The notes beneath the pieces are model-generated. The model saw only the letters and a program-made list of their open reading frames with translations. It had not been told where the DNA came from and searched no databases. Shown in pieces: positions 13,618 through 25,259 of a DNA stretch of 64,000 bases (position 1 is its first letter; each line of letters begins with the position of its first letter). The DNA is taken from assembly GCA_002205965.3 (NCBI GenBank), contig NADL03000569.1, positions 1-64,000 of the forward strand. The letters run 5' to 3'. Made by a program: the position numbers and the translations under genes. This DNA comes from Kappaphycus alvarezii (taxonomy: Eukaryota; Rhodophyta; Florideophyceae; Gigartinales; Solieriaceae).

Positions 13618-14367
13618 CGATGCGTGTTGTGGGTGTCATTTCGATTTACGAGTTCGCGAACCGCAAATCCGGATTTTGGCGCGACACGGGTTCTCGTGAG
13701 GTAACAAAGAGACCAAGCTCTTTGTCGAGGAAGAGATGAAAGGATGTTAAAATGGTCTGGAGATAGAAAGGCGGGGCGAAGGATACCAGTAAAGTGCAGG
13801 GTACTGTTTACTAGACAATTTAAGTACTGAACGACGGCGCGAGTCGGGAGACACTACAGCACTGCATACAGTACGTTAATTACAGTATCGTACAGCACAG
13901 TGGTGTAACACATGCAGTACAGTATCAATCCTCTGATTCGACGATATATATTCACTGTAAGTCAATCATGATTTATCAAATGGTTGATAATACATGAAGT
14001 AAAGATGATTATATATATCAAATGGTTGAGATATCACCTAGATACTCAATGAAGTAAAGTTTCTTCAAAGTCTTTGGTGGAGAGATATGTAAAATAAAAT
14101 GTTTGACCTACAGTCCGTACTGTACCGTACTCGACAGCTGTAAAGCAGTTTTGCCCCTCACCAAGTGGGTTGGTACAGTACTGCACAGTAACTTTCAAAA
14201 GTTGCCTCTCTCCGTGCCCCAGTTGTGCAATCGCTCGACCCGCTGCGCGTGTTCCACAAACCTGACATCCGCTACTATCTCGCCATCATCAGACCGTATT
14301 CTTCTCAACCCTTTGATCCACCCCTTTTGCGAAAGCTTACAAACCCTCATCAACCTCCTCTTCCAAA
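13618..14367. other. Non-coding stretch with TACTGTAC-type motifs
   Basis: No convincing gene. Between about 13,800 and 14,190 the sequence has many short CAGTAC and GTACTG units, of the kind that recurs next to host genes further on. Between about 13,965 and 14,050 the string atCAAATGGTTGA occurs twice in an AT-rich context. The frames from 14,103 and the minus frame 14,195-14,434 overlap the leader of the next possible gene and look like chance. Confidence 0.4.
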
Positions 14368-14625
14368 ATGCAGCCTCAATCTCAACCATTACTGCCGATT
14401 CATCGCCGTGACCACCCATACGACTTTGCCCCAAACTCGATTACTCATTCCAAGACATCCCTCAAGGTGTGCCTCGTGCTTTTTTTCGTTATGGTTCTCA
14501 TCCTTCCGCTTCCGCCATTCATTTCAGAGATTTCTCGAAGCGTCCTTGCCGGTAAGATGCCATTTGCGGCAGTCATCGAGGAATTCCAATATCGTGCCAA
14601 CTACGAAAATGCAGCCGTCTCATAA
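14368..14625 (+). CDS. Possible single-pass membrane protein, 85 aa
   Basis: An 85-residue frame starting at ATG 14,368 after a pyrimidine-rich leader (CCTCCTCTTCCAAA). Residues 1-30 are polar with several His and Arg. Residues 32-53 form a strongly hydrophobic segment (KVCLVLFFVMVLILPLPPFI) typical of a signal anchor. A short tail follows, then a stop. The layout resembles the start of a type II membrane protein such as a Golgi glycosyltransferase, but nothing recognisable follows, so it could be a truncated gene, a first exon or a small protein in its own right. No family was recognised. Confidence 0.35.
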   Translation: MQPQSQPLLPIHRRDHPYDFAPNSITHSKTSLKVCLVLFFVMVLILPLPPFISEISRSVLAGKMPFAAVIEEFQYRANYENAAVS

Positions 14626-16138
14626 CTCTTTCACCATCTGTGTCGTTCAAAAGCTGAGGGTTGCCCTGTTTCGACTTGACGTGCGCGAACTAATATGAAT
14701 CCACAATCAGTGCCCCGGACTGCGCCTTTTTTTCACCTTTTTCGTGTACATAACCCCACATGCCGTCGTGATGCAACGTCCAACTGCCAGTGACCAACTG
14801 AATTATCAACAACCGTCTTCGAATCTCGGTTCACAGCCTGTTGAAAATCAATGTATCTCGGAACAACGTATAATTCCAAGAAAAAAAACTTGATGTACCT
14901 TCGTCTACGCATTGAATCCCAAAGCCTTACATCATTCGCTGCAGATGCCCAGTTCCGGCCCCCAGAGGTGCTCCTCATCTTCCGTATCTGCTTCGGTTAG
15001 TTCAATGGCTCAAGACGATCTTTGCCGCACTCATAGCACAGTATCAGACCTGAAGCGTTTCTGCAGGCCTGAGCAACCAGTTTATATTCCGTTCCGGCCC
15101 TGTACAATCTCCTAAAGAAATCTAGTTTACGATCCTCGATTGTCCTTGTGGAAGTCACTCTGATCTCCTTGAACACCGCAAGGTACTTCTCACTACACTA
15201 CCAGCGTTGGCCAGTATGATTCTCTCAAACGGCCCTGTTGTGCTATACCTATAAAGAGGTGAAAACAGCGGTGCAATCAATGGATACCCCACATTCTTCT
15301 ACAACGTGTCTTATCTTTTTTGGTTTTGCTCTTGCGCGCTTTCAGTTCACCTCGCCGATGGGCAGAGCCATTGGAATAGCAAAGTTCAACACCATCCTTG
15401 CAAATGGTGTGAAGCGACTCAGATCTTTTCCCTCTTTGTCACACAGAGCGGAGCTTCAAATTCTTTTGAAAGCAGCTTAAGGAGCAACACGAGACTACCA
15501 GAGCAATTCGAAGGGTTCCGCAGATTTAGAAATACAGACAAGTGCACAAAAATCTTATTGTACTCGTAGTGCTGCGGACAAATTCATAGTAGACTTTTCA
15601 CAACCGACAACCGTCCATAGTTATACAACTCAAATTCCCTTTCTGCGCAGTTGAAAAGCAGAGGAGCGAGAGCCTCCGGCCCATCTCGAAAAGCTAGTAT
15701 GGCTTCGTTATGCTTCTTGGGAACACCCTACATCCTCTCTGGCAACCAAAGGTTCAATTATCACTGAGGTTTAGAATTCATTGCAAAGAAATTTGATCAT
15801 CCTCCGAAAAACGAATTGTCGCCCAGTCTTCGAGTGTCAATTTTCATCATCACTAGGAAGCTAAGACATTTAACGTTTTCGTCTCTGCTCAGATGATCTG
15901 ACAGAGCCCCAACAACGGGTCTCAAGTTGCTTGCTGACCCCCTCCAGCAAGCTTTGGGATTTGGGCTAGTTCGGACGAAAGGGAAGGGAGTTTTTTCTAA
16001 ACTTTTCTTAAGTTGGAAGGCTCATCGCGTAAAGAACGTTACTTGAAGATTAAAATGGCATGGCGGTTGGAATGCGTACGCAACCTGGAAGGATGAAATG
16101 CCCCATTATTAAATACGATCATCAATAATTCTGTAATC
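14626..16138. other. No recognisable gene
   Basis: About 1.5 kb with only short overlapping frames on both strands (longest about 87 codons at 15,306-15,569), none of which I recognise. It may be decayed repeat sequence between the gene scrap at 14.4 kb and the LINE remnant at 16.1 kb. Confidence 0.5.
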
Positions 16139-18200
16139 GTGCTCTTGCTCTTACTAGAATTTACGCCAGAAGCCTTGACATTTGCGTCCGACGCTTTAGA
16201 AGTGGACTGGCAGCATTTAACCAATGCGCTCACGACATCTTATCAAGGGACCGACATCTTTCTAGGCATTCCTGGGGCACGCGACAAGACTTACGTTTTG
16301 CTCGTCAGCAAGCATGTCCAAAACGCGCGTCTTGCATGTGAGCCTCACGCCATTCACCGCGCATCTCTCTACTTCTCAATTTGCACCCCACCACCGTCCT
16401 TCATCGTACCCTCCGACCCGACCCCGCTGTCCGGACCAAGCTGCAGAAGAAGCCACCCTATCGAACCGCATCAGCCGTGCCCACACTGGGACGTGCCCAC
16501 ACTGGGACCCGCTGGAATGCCCTATGCTCTGAAGCAATCACTGCCCATTCTAAACGCACTAGGTGGATTCAGACAAACTGTCCTCCCTCACCTCCCGTCA
16601 CGAATGACGCAGATCGCTCGCTCCGAGTTTAAGCGCACGGCGCCGACGCACGCTATCGAAAAGCCATGTGCTCATTACACAATCCTTCCGTGGCGGACGT
16701 CAACGACCTGCGCACTCTACAAACACTCCAAGAGCTTGATCTCCCCCCTTAACTCCAGCCAGACCCCCACGCCTGCCGCGTCACTGCAGCCGCCGTCACC
16801 CATGCAGCGCAGCGGGTATTACGCGACTCCGCTGCACTGCCTGACCGCACTCCCGCACACTGGTTTTGCTTGCTAGTCAAAACATTCGTCAGCTTCGAAG
16901 CAGATGTTACGGAGCTCTCGGCGCTCATCTAGCTTGTCATTCGCATTGCTTCTCGTGATCTCACTAACTAGATATTCCCTCTCATCGGCGCTACGCTCCT
17001 AACCCTCCAACACCGACCAGAGAGGATTCGGCCCATCGCTATCTGCACGGCGATCCATCACATGGAGTCAAATTTTCCTCCCTGCTGCCATCGGCGATAC
17101 GCGGGACTTCCCCGCCCGGTTCCAACTGGCGAATGGCCTCAAAGCCGGCATGGATGCTGTTGTAAATAATACGCGCTCACACTTCCAATCCGTCTCTCAG
17201 GCCCCCAACTTTGCAGCCGTTCTAGTTGATGCACACCATGCCCTCAACTATGTGAGCCGCAAGTGTGTGCTCGGCCTCCCTCGCCCATGTGCCGCAACCA
17301 TTCCCGCTTCATCAACATGCTCTACGGCTCCTCCTAATCGCCCGTACTAGTCCCCAGCCGGGAAGATACCTTGACCCATAGCGGCCAGGGTACCCAACGA
17401 GAGCAGCCAGCCAGTGTGTTGCGCTTTCCCCTTACAATCCACCACATCGTCCGGCGGAAGAACACTGACATCCATCTCAACCAGTGGTTTGCTGTTAACG
17501 GCATCCCTATTGAGAAACTTGATGGTCTTCAAACTTCGCGTCAGTCGATTTAGGATCAGGGCTCAGCCGTTGCCTTGCACCTCAACCAATGCAGAACGCG
17601 TATTTTTCTGCGCATCCATCTCCTTCTAAGCTCCCTGGCTCTTCCTTCCTTTACGGAATCCCTTTCGACGAATGCACTGACCACGGCTACCAACTTCGTG
17701 GGGCGCTGCTCGGGGATCAGCATTTCAGCGCCACCACACGCCTCCAACCCACTCGAGGGTTGTTGGGGCACTCTCCGCCTGCTGCACGGTGTCTGGGACC
17801 CTCGCGCAAGCTTTCACAGGCACCGGCTATGCGCCTCCGCCTGCCACATGACTCACGCCTTTCGCTTCTCAGACCTGCAATACTTTCATCCCACTGCCTG
17901 TCACTCGATCATGTCCAACAGTCCTCTCGCCAGCCCCTTCATGGCGTCACTCTCACGGACTCTACCGGGTTCGACCCTGCCTCCCAGTCTGTCTGGACGG
18001 ACAAGGATTCTGCACTAATCACCCCTCCCTCCATGCCATTATCGCGCCCAGTGTGTTCGTCGTGGCCCCCGCCTGTACACGCACGCGCAACGCTTCGCGC
18101 CTCCCTTGTCACGACTGTCTTGGACGCCCATGCGCTGCCCAGGTGGTTTCTCTGGTCGTTCAAGCAGAACACCTCATCCCTCTCGTATTTCTTGTGATTT
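16139..18200 (+). mobile_element. Degenerate LINE-type retroelement, plus strand
   Basis: Non-LTR reverse transcriptase remnant read left to right in several frames. The clearest part is 17,120-17,270 (LANGLKAG, then AAVLVDAHHALNYVSRK), matching the RT region that normally reads LLVDxxNAFNxVSR. Near 17,480 is HLNQWFAVNG, where active copies have an F/YxDDG catalytic box, so the two catalytic Asp are lost. Downstream frames around 17,600-17,900 keep LGDQHF and LLRxCLG-like pieces of the C-terminal thumb region. At least four frame changes are needed to follow it. Upstream of 16,700 the similarity is weak. It ends about 30 bp from the tail of the oppositely oriented LINE. Confidence 0.65.
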
Positions 18201-18228
18201 CACCTCCTTTCCGTAAAGTTTCGCTGCT

Positions 18229-21118
18229 CTAAGTTCCCGCCCCTTGCTGAATTGAATTTACAAAAGATACGCTGTGTTGTTCAAGTAAAAGTGAAATTCG
18301 GTGGGCGCGGACGGCCCCATTGTACGTCGTAAGATCCGTGATAGTTGCCGGCAGGATTCCGGTGGCCAGCCTGTTGGCAGCTGCGCTGGAGGCAAGGAAA
18401 GCGGCCCTCGCGGTGCCTTTCGGCGATGTGAACCCTAAGCCGAGAGTGGGTTTCTCAGGATCCAGGGGTTTCACCGGTACTTGGAGTTCTCGGAAGACAT
18501 CCGAGTCCAGTACTCCTCCGGCGAGTGCCCGGAGACATCGCGCCATCATGGCGTCAAAAATAGCGGCAAGCGAGTGGCACCACACGAAGGAAGTATCCGA
18601 TCTTGCATACCCCGAAGCAATTGCGCAAAAGCTGAAAAGCCACTTGCGTATTGTGAATGTCTATGACGGCTTCGAGGAACGGGTCAAGGGACTGGACGTG
18701 TTTAGTGAAGAATTTGTTCGTCCAGTCCGAGGAACCGACGGGGGCGTTTAGGACACGTGTACCCTCGCTTTATTCTTGCCTCAGCTCCTTCGGATATAGG
18801 CATTGAACGGGCGCCGGCGGCGCTGCAGGCCACCAGAGCCTGCCCAAATGCATTTTCGGCGCTGCATCGCTAAAGTGAGTCTTTGATTACCGTTTCCTTT
18901 ACATACTTGGAGAGAATCCCAATACTGCGATCCTGATAGTCGAAAAAAATTGAGAGAACTGGATGCGCACGTTATTTCTCATGCATGAACACACTGGCTT
19001 ATAACAAATTCTGATACATCATGGCTGTATCGAGAGAATAGCTCTAATTACTACTTATTAAAATTAAGAATAAACATTGATAGTACTGGAACTATGTGAT
19101 CCATCCAAAGCCGTCGAGACATAAGAAAATCTATTTTAAGAGATTTAGTCCATAATCAACTGTTCTAATAAAGCGGAAGGTTACAGCAGGGGACTACACC
19201 TATCCCTGCCCAAATGGGCAGGGATAGGTGTAGTCCCCTGCTGGTGGCGACGATGGACGAGAGAATTTTGACAGCGCGGGCGATTTGGTCATGGCGCGCA
19301 ATGGTATACCCGTCATCATGGTACCATAAATGGAGCAACAAGTTATCCACGGTGTCGTCTTCCTGGTTACCCGATCGTAGTAGCTCCTGGATCTGAAGTA
19401 TGACAAGGTGCAGAACAAGGTGAAATAGAAGTCCACCGAGGTTGTCCCCTTGCTGAGTTCCCTCGTCCTGCTAATGATATGGGGGCCGGACCACGAGTAC
19501 GCTGGCTTGTTTGCGTAACAGTACGAGACCCATGGCAGCAATTCGGGAATACGCGTTTTACGGCGTCCAAAAAAGCAGTTCTGCTGCACAGGTTAAACCC
19601 GTTTTTGAGGTCTACTGTGAGCAAAGCACACGCACAGCTAGTCCCAAACTTGTCGACAACCGTACGGACACTGCGGACGATGGTGTTGGTGCCGGCCCTC
19701 GTGGCGATGCCCAGTCGCAGCGTTTTGAGATAGTTGGCAGCCTTTCTCGTAGCTCGTTTCATCAAGCAGCTGCCGACCAATCTACGACGCGTTTCGCCAA
19801 CGGCGATGGACCGGGGAGGTCCGTCCTTCTTGGCCAACCGGGTGAGGGGCGCACTGGATATCTAAGGGGAGAGAGCGGCTGGGGCACGTCCGGAGGCCAG
19901 AATGTTGACGACACGCGTAAGCGCTGGTAGGAAACCTGACGGGCCCGATGAACACGAGGACCTGAGCAGTTCCGCGATATGGTTCGGCCTAAGACCGGAC
20001 CCTCGCCCAAAAGATCCCGGTTTGAAACTCCTGACGGCTCCAAGAACCTCCTCCTCTCTGAAGTCCCGAAATGAGACCGCATCGGCACATGGAGTATGTT
20101 CCCCGTTCCACTGGGGACGGTCTCTGCCTGTTGGAGGTGTTTGTTGAGGAGTGCCTGAACGACGTCAGGCGTTGGAGGAAGGACCCCTAGGGAGCTTAAC
20201 GCGTGTGCCGCTTTGCCATATGCCCCTCCTTGGCCAGCTTGGTGGCTCGGCGAACATTCAGCATTCTCTGCTCGGTGGGTGATGGAGCGTGCGTGGCGCG
20301 GGTGCTGGGTTTCACTGCCTGTTCCCCCAACGTCTCAACTGCCCTGTGTTCCAAAGCTCGATCCGTTCTCCCATTGTATCAGCGATGGAATGGTGTCATC
20401 GTTCTTCAGTGCAGTGCTCTGTGTAGGAGATGTTGGTCGACATGACGGCCAGAAACAAGAACAGCTTGGTGACGGCGGCAGTTGCGGACGGACTACCGCA
20501 CTGGCAGGCTTGTGCAGGGTCCTGCATGGCGGTCGCATAGGACTCTGCCAGACAACCACGGAACTTGGTAGGAATGTGTGCCATGAGTGGCGTGTGCGTC
20601 GTGATTATTTGTTCCGGGGTGGGCAAGGGTTGTGCAGTGGTTTCAGAGGGCTGCGTCGGCGGTACAGGTTGGGCGGTGGGGGGGGGCTTGAGGACAGCGC
20701 CGGACGAAGTGCTGGGGTGGAGGTGAATCTGGCACTGGCACTGGGCGGTGTCTTTCAATTGCGTGGTATGGAGGGGAGTGTAGTGCCGGGGAGCAGTCCG
20801 CAAAGTGTATCTCCGGCACTTGGGATATGTACACGTATACATACCATTTGGGTCTGGACCGGATACTTTCGAGCCCATATACGTGTTGTGGCAGCCGCAG
20901 TGCCAGTACCCAATCTTTAACAAGCACTGGTTGAGTTTGGCGAGCTCATGTCTTTTCGGTGCTCCGGCCTTGGACCCGTTGCGGTGGGCTGGCGGTGCGC
21001 TAAGAGTTGTGCCACTGTCGGTAGATTTGGCTTTTCTTGCGTGCAAAGTGGGCAGTGCCCCATGTGTTGCAGTGGCCTCTGTGAGATCGGGCCCAGTAGC
21101 GGGCGGTTTGAAAGCCAT
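18229..21118 (-). mobile_element. Degenerate LINE-type retroelement, minus strand
   Basis: Minus-strand non-LTR element of about 2.9 kb. The N-terminal region (21,118-20,396, 240 codons open) has Cys/His pairs of zinc-finger type (WHCGCH, then YTCTYPKC) and a Pro-rich linker. RT follows: KKDGPPRSIAVGETRRRLVG near 19,830, LLTVDLKNGFN near 19,640, and the catalytic box as LWYHDDGY near 19,310. The C-terminal thumb region (LDPFLEA, VAFQLLRNCFGVCKIGYFLRVVP, then MARCLRALAG) runs from about 18,760 to 18,229. Frameshifts separate the zinc-finger part, the palm, the YHDDG part and the tail, so it is dead. Its RT differs clearly from the plus-strand LINE next door, so the two are different subfamilies. 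Confidence 0.75.
19184..19243. repeat. Perfect 28-bp inverted repeat with 4-nt loop
   Basis: Arms 19,184-19,211 and 19,216-19,243 are exact reverse complements (CAGCAGGGGACTACACC... / ...GGTGTAGTCCCCTGCTG) around the loop AAAT. The right arm belongs to the RT reading frame of the minus-strand LINE, just after the YHDDG region. The left arm is its inverted copy, so the coding sequence turns back on itself here. A perfect hairpin in an otherwise decayed element is probably younger than the rest. Confidence 0.95.
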
Positions 21119-21169
21119 TGGCTTCGAGACTCCCCTGGCGGACGGTGTTCCAAGGGCGTCATGTTCGTT

Positions 21170-21425
21170 TTGGTGTTGTTGGAGTATTGTAGTCTTGCGA
21201 GCCAGCGTACTTGTGGTCCGGCCCCCATATCATTCGCAGCATGACGGGAACACAGCAAGGGGACAACCTCGGTGGACTTCTATTTGGCCTTGTCCTGCAC
21301 CCCGTCATACTTAAGATCCACGAGATACTACGATCGGGTAACTGAGAAGACGACACTGTGGGTAACTTGTTGCTCCATCTACGGTACCACGATGACGGAT
21401 ACATCACTGCGCGCCACGACCAAAT
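21170..21425 (+). mobile_element. LINE RT fragment, inverted relative to its neighbour
   Basis: About 250 bp on the plus strand, spread over two frames, matches the RT palm of the minus-strand LINE next to it: YLWSGPHI-like, GTQQGDNLGGLLFGLVLHP and RYHDDGY. It begins about 50 bp beyond the N-terminal Met of the minus-strand copy and ends near 21,425, about 35 bp before the Harbinger TIR. It is a short rearranged piece without coding capacity. Confidence 0.7.
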
Positions 21426-22077
21426 CTGAAAGAAAATTGAACTGTACAGTGCAGTACTCACCCAGCGGGTGAATTCGGAAAAAGCCACGTTCTCATATAA
21501 CCAAATTTCAGCCAATAAAAAGACTGTAATTTGGTCGGTCAACATCCAGATAATGGTCGTCTGGGGCCACGCTTGAAGGCCCGAGACAGTCGACTAGATC
21601 CCTCACCACATCCGAACCATGAACAACCGTAAAGAGAGCTGAATTCGTTTGATTCAAACGAACAGAGAGGGTTGGAATGTTAGAATTAGAAGATGATTTG
21701 GTCAAGCAGACAATGTCAACCGACAGTAGTTCCAACTCATTAAGTACGATGACTCCAATTTGATATATTTTAGGTTAATTTTCTATGCTTCATAATGTCA
21801 TAAGAAAAATGACGTGATTCTTACATCACTTGCCGCCTTTTCAAACTTCTTAAGCGCAAATTTGATCATTTCCAAACGGAAAACACACCGAAATCGTTCT
21901 TCCCAAGTTGCTGCACACAATTGAAAAAGAATTCTTCATCCGGTACATCATGAAGACCAAAACATATGGCAACGTGTTTTTCTTAGAACCAGTAATCAAG
22001 ATTTTATTGTTCTAACAAATTTTACCGGAATGGTTTTCACATAATGTCTTCTTCCTCTTTTTGCTCAAAGTCACCCG

Positions 22078-22937
22078 TTGTGGAACCGTGTAAGTCCATA
22101 CAGACTCACTAACACAATAAAAGGAAGAAAAGGCTGTTATCGCTCAATCGATCTATTAGGTATGGCTTTTCACTATCTCAAGACATGCGGCACTGCATAT
22201 CAACTTTGTCGCTTTTTCGGTATTCTCCCATCTGCTTCATCAATTTGGATCAATTTTTCATTATGCTTACTACTTAAAGCAGCACGAAATCCTGTAGCAG
22301 TACAATTAAGGATTCAATGGCCAACACCGGCGGCACAAAAAGATTATGCAGCTTTATTAGAAATGAATCGCAATAATGGACCGCTATTAAGATGTTTTTC
22401 CCCAGTGATAGATGGTGGGCGATTTTCGTGCCAGTCTAATGGTAACGAAATGCTTCCGATTGCGTATTATGAAGGATATACACAACAAGAAGAGGTCACT
22501 AACTTGTTCATATTCAATTAGTTTTGGAAAATGCATACATGCCGTCGTCAATTTCTCAGGAAGTTGGCAGGATACGAAACTTGCGGCCGCTTCATTTTTG
22601 TATTATCCACAACTGAAAGACGAAATTACGTCGTCAGAGATAGCTGTACTTGGAGATTCAACTTTCATGAACAGCTCCCCAGTTAAAAACGGAAATATTT
22701 TACGTGCGCGGGAGTCTAACGAAAAGAAACACATCCCAGACTCTTTGGAACTGCCTGCTATCGACATGTTCATGCAGACGACCCTGCTGTGCGAGAGACA
22801 GAGCGCAGAATGGGCAATTCGCGCCGCTAACGGTAGACGCAGAAAAGAGGGTAATGATAATCGAATTAGGAATACGTTTACTCAATCTTTGGACGCGAAC
22901 TATGGGTCAAAATAAGATACGCACGATGAAATTCTGA
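22078..22937 (+). pseudogene. Harbinger DDE transposase (broken)
   Basis: Transposase of the PIF/Harbinger family. The N-terminal region contains GRKGCYRSIDLLGMAFHYLKT, a helix-turn-helix-like segment. The catalytic acids are visible as VIDGGRF (first Asp), AVLGDSTF (second Asp) and RQSAEWAIR (Glu), in the spacing expected for this family. AYYEGYTQ and HAVVNFSGSWQDTKLA are further family signatures. The frame changes near 22,510-22,530, between VTNLFIFN and the next block, and again near 22,905, before the QNKIRT tail, so it needs at least two frame corrections. There are no introns that I can place. It is probably inactive, though the catalytic triad is intact. Confidence 0.85.
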
Positions 22938-23100
22938 CGACAGTAGGATCTTTGAATTAATATTGTTCGCGTGGGCTACTGACCAAGGACAAAAGTCTGC
23001 GATCGCGAGCTTGAGAGCAATAACGCAGAATTTGCACCGCAGGGAAGAGCCAGCGCGAACAGAAAACTCCAAAGGTTAGAAGTCGATCTTAATGGTCGCA

Positions 23101-23900
23101 TTACTGGCCGTTTTCCGCTGAAGAACCATTGGTAACATTTTTCACTATATTCTGCCGACCTGGACTCATGCTATTAATCATTTCCTTTGCATCCTGTAGA
23201 AACTGAATGATTTCAGTTTTCAACGCATCTAATTCCTTTTCCACTGCATCTTCTATGACTTTTTCAGATAATTTTTCAGTTAAATTGTTCTCTTCTTTCG
23301 TCATTGACTGAACAATGATACCCATGAAGTCAGCCATAGACTCTACGTAAATTACAAGAAATTCTTCCGTTTTCACATTCTTTGTGCTGACTCCAGCGGA
23401 TGTTAAAAGGTCTTGATGTTCTTATGTGCTCCAAAAACTTTTTTTTTATTAGTTTCCGTACTACTATCAGTGGCACCACTTATATTGTCCGATAATTCTG
23501 TTTTATGTCTTCGAGCACCATTGCTGCAACTTTTCCCTGAACCTCCCTGGTAATATGTTTCGCTCGACGTACATCTGCTGGACATGAAGGGTCTGCAGCT
23601 TTCTTTATCAAACTTCGTTTTTACCGAGTCCTGATCCCGTATAGGAAGTTTGTTGAATTCGCATTACTTTTGAAATTTCTCGGCTACAAGCGGCCAAAGA
23701 CTGTTACCAATTGGCTGGACTTCTTCGACAATATATAGAAGAGCAAAATATCTTCTTTCTTGTAGTTTGAAGAGCCAGCTCTAGTTTTGTTCGGTTTCTT
23801 ATTAGGTCTTTGGGCAAAACAGTGCTGTTTGACAACTGAATTTTTATCTCATTTGTTATAGCCACGTCACATTTGGAGCTGCTGTGTTGTCGCTTGATGT
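23101..23900 (-). pseudogene. Harbinger Myb/SANT-like accessory ORF (broken)
   Basis: Minus-strand companion ORF convergent with the transposase. Reading leftward from about 23,790, YKKEDILLFYIL and a following VTVFGRL correspond to the SANT-like helix. LPIRDQDSVKTKFDK near 23,640 and DPSCPADVRRAKHITREVQ near 23,560 are typical of Harbinger Myb-like proteins. The C-terminal part (23,376-23,101) is an acidic helical region with heptad-like leucines and isoleucines, probably a coiled coil. The frame changes at least twice and stops occur inside, so the protein is not made as it stands. In active relatives this protein binds transposon ends and carries the transposase to the nucleus. Confidence 0.65.
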
Positions 23901-24144
23901 TTTCTGCATATTTGGTGTGTCCGGTGTGTCTTATCTGTACCAGACGAAAACAGAGAGATCAAAGCGAACAATGGAAGTTAACATATACCGTGGCTAGTAC
24001 CTATCTAACTTGGCTGCATTGCAACTGTTTCGGTTAGATCTTTTCGTGCCATATCTGTTAGGGTGGTTTGGTGGATTACTTCCGAACAATTACCAATACG
24101 TGGTGGACTGGAAATTTGGTTTTTCTGAATTCACCCAGTGGGTG

Positions 24145-25259
24145 TACATGTACCGATGGTCGAAGCAAAGTGCATACCCACAACTGGTTGCGGAAAGACG
24201 GGACAATCATAGCTCTAAAATTGTTGGACAAGGAGAAGGGAGAGAGCGCGAGCGGACGAGAGAGAGCGAGAGGAGAGAGAGGTAACGAGTGCAGAGAGAG
24301 AAAGCAAGAGAAGAGAGAGAGTGAGTGACCAAGGAGAAGAGTTGAGAGAAGGGAAAGTGGTGAGAGACTTTTCTTCGACCAAGAGAGGACTGAGACTAGC
24401 TTATATAGACTTCAGGTCGAGCCCGCTGGTGCCTTGGCACGACCTGTGGAAGTTTCCAGAAGCGATGTAGACGACGGTGAAAAAATAACCCTAAACCTAT
24501 CTGAGGTGATCTGAAAGAGATCAGCTCAAGCTCACAACACAGTACAGTGCATAAAAGTAACGGTGAAGATCTAGGTTGAACAGTAAAGTACAGTAAAGTA
24601 CAGTAGCTGTCCCCGCATACATTGTCAGTAAGCTGTAATTGCACGAACAAAAATAGCTCCAACATGAGTGTTCTGAGAGCGAGGGGTGGTTTTTTCATTC
24701 AATTTTTCTTTGTTTTTGTTCGGTTATTTCGGACCCTCATTTTACTGCTCTGTACAGTACATTACTTTCATTGTAAGGAATGTTATTTAGTGTTACCCAG
24801 GGACGAATTGTCCCGCACAACGCACTCGCAGCGGCGTGGATGCAACCGACCTCATCTTCCATACGTTAAAATAAACTAGAAATATCCCCTTGTTGGAACG
24901 ACTCTTTTTTAATTCTTGTACTTACAGTAGTAACTAGCTAGAAAATGATGTACGCCCTATTACAATACTTACAGTACGTACAGTAAATTACAGTTGGAAC
25001 CAGAGTATCTCAAAGCGGAATACGGCAATCTCAGATCTCTCATTCGACAATTGAAATGTTCCGCCAAATACCAAGCCACGGTTGCCATCAACAACCCTAC
25101 CGACGTCATCCAAACGTCAACCGTTGGGTTTGCAATTCTGCGACAAACGACACCCCTCCATCCTCACCCCGACTCACAGCGGTCCAGTCTCCCTTCTCCT
25201 TGGCTCAACTCCAGGCGCGCGAATCCACTCCAACACGCTCCCCCGACAACCACCACACC
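24145..25259. other. Intergenic region with GA-rich tract and TACAGT motifs
   Basis: Between the Harbinger element and the NDRG-like gene. About 24,235-24,345 is an almost pure purine tract (GAGAGAGCGAGAGG...). Further right, 24,540-24,610, 24,750-24,765 and 24,925-24,995 carry repeated ACAGTAC/GTACAG units. A TATA-like string (TTATATAGA) lies near 24,400. No gene was recognised. Confidence 0.6.

Larger units (their letters stand above)
21459..24144 (+). mobile_element. PIF/Harbinger DNA transposon with TIRs
   Basis: A 2.7-kb element bounded by inverted repeats. The left end at 21,459 reads CACCCAGCGGGTGAATTCGG. The right end, read inward on the minus strand from 24,144, is CACCCACTGGGTGAATTCAG. 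Both continue into AAAAA and then CCAAATTTC, the left arm carrying an extra stretch of about 17 bp. TAC lies next to both ends (21,455-21,457, with one extra base, and 24,145-24,147), a plausible 3-bp target duplication for this superfamily. Inside are a plus-strand DDE transposase and a minus-strand Myb-like ORF in convergent arrangement, the normal two-gene content of Harbinger. Both ORFs are broken. Confidence 0.8.
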
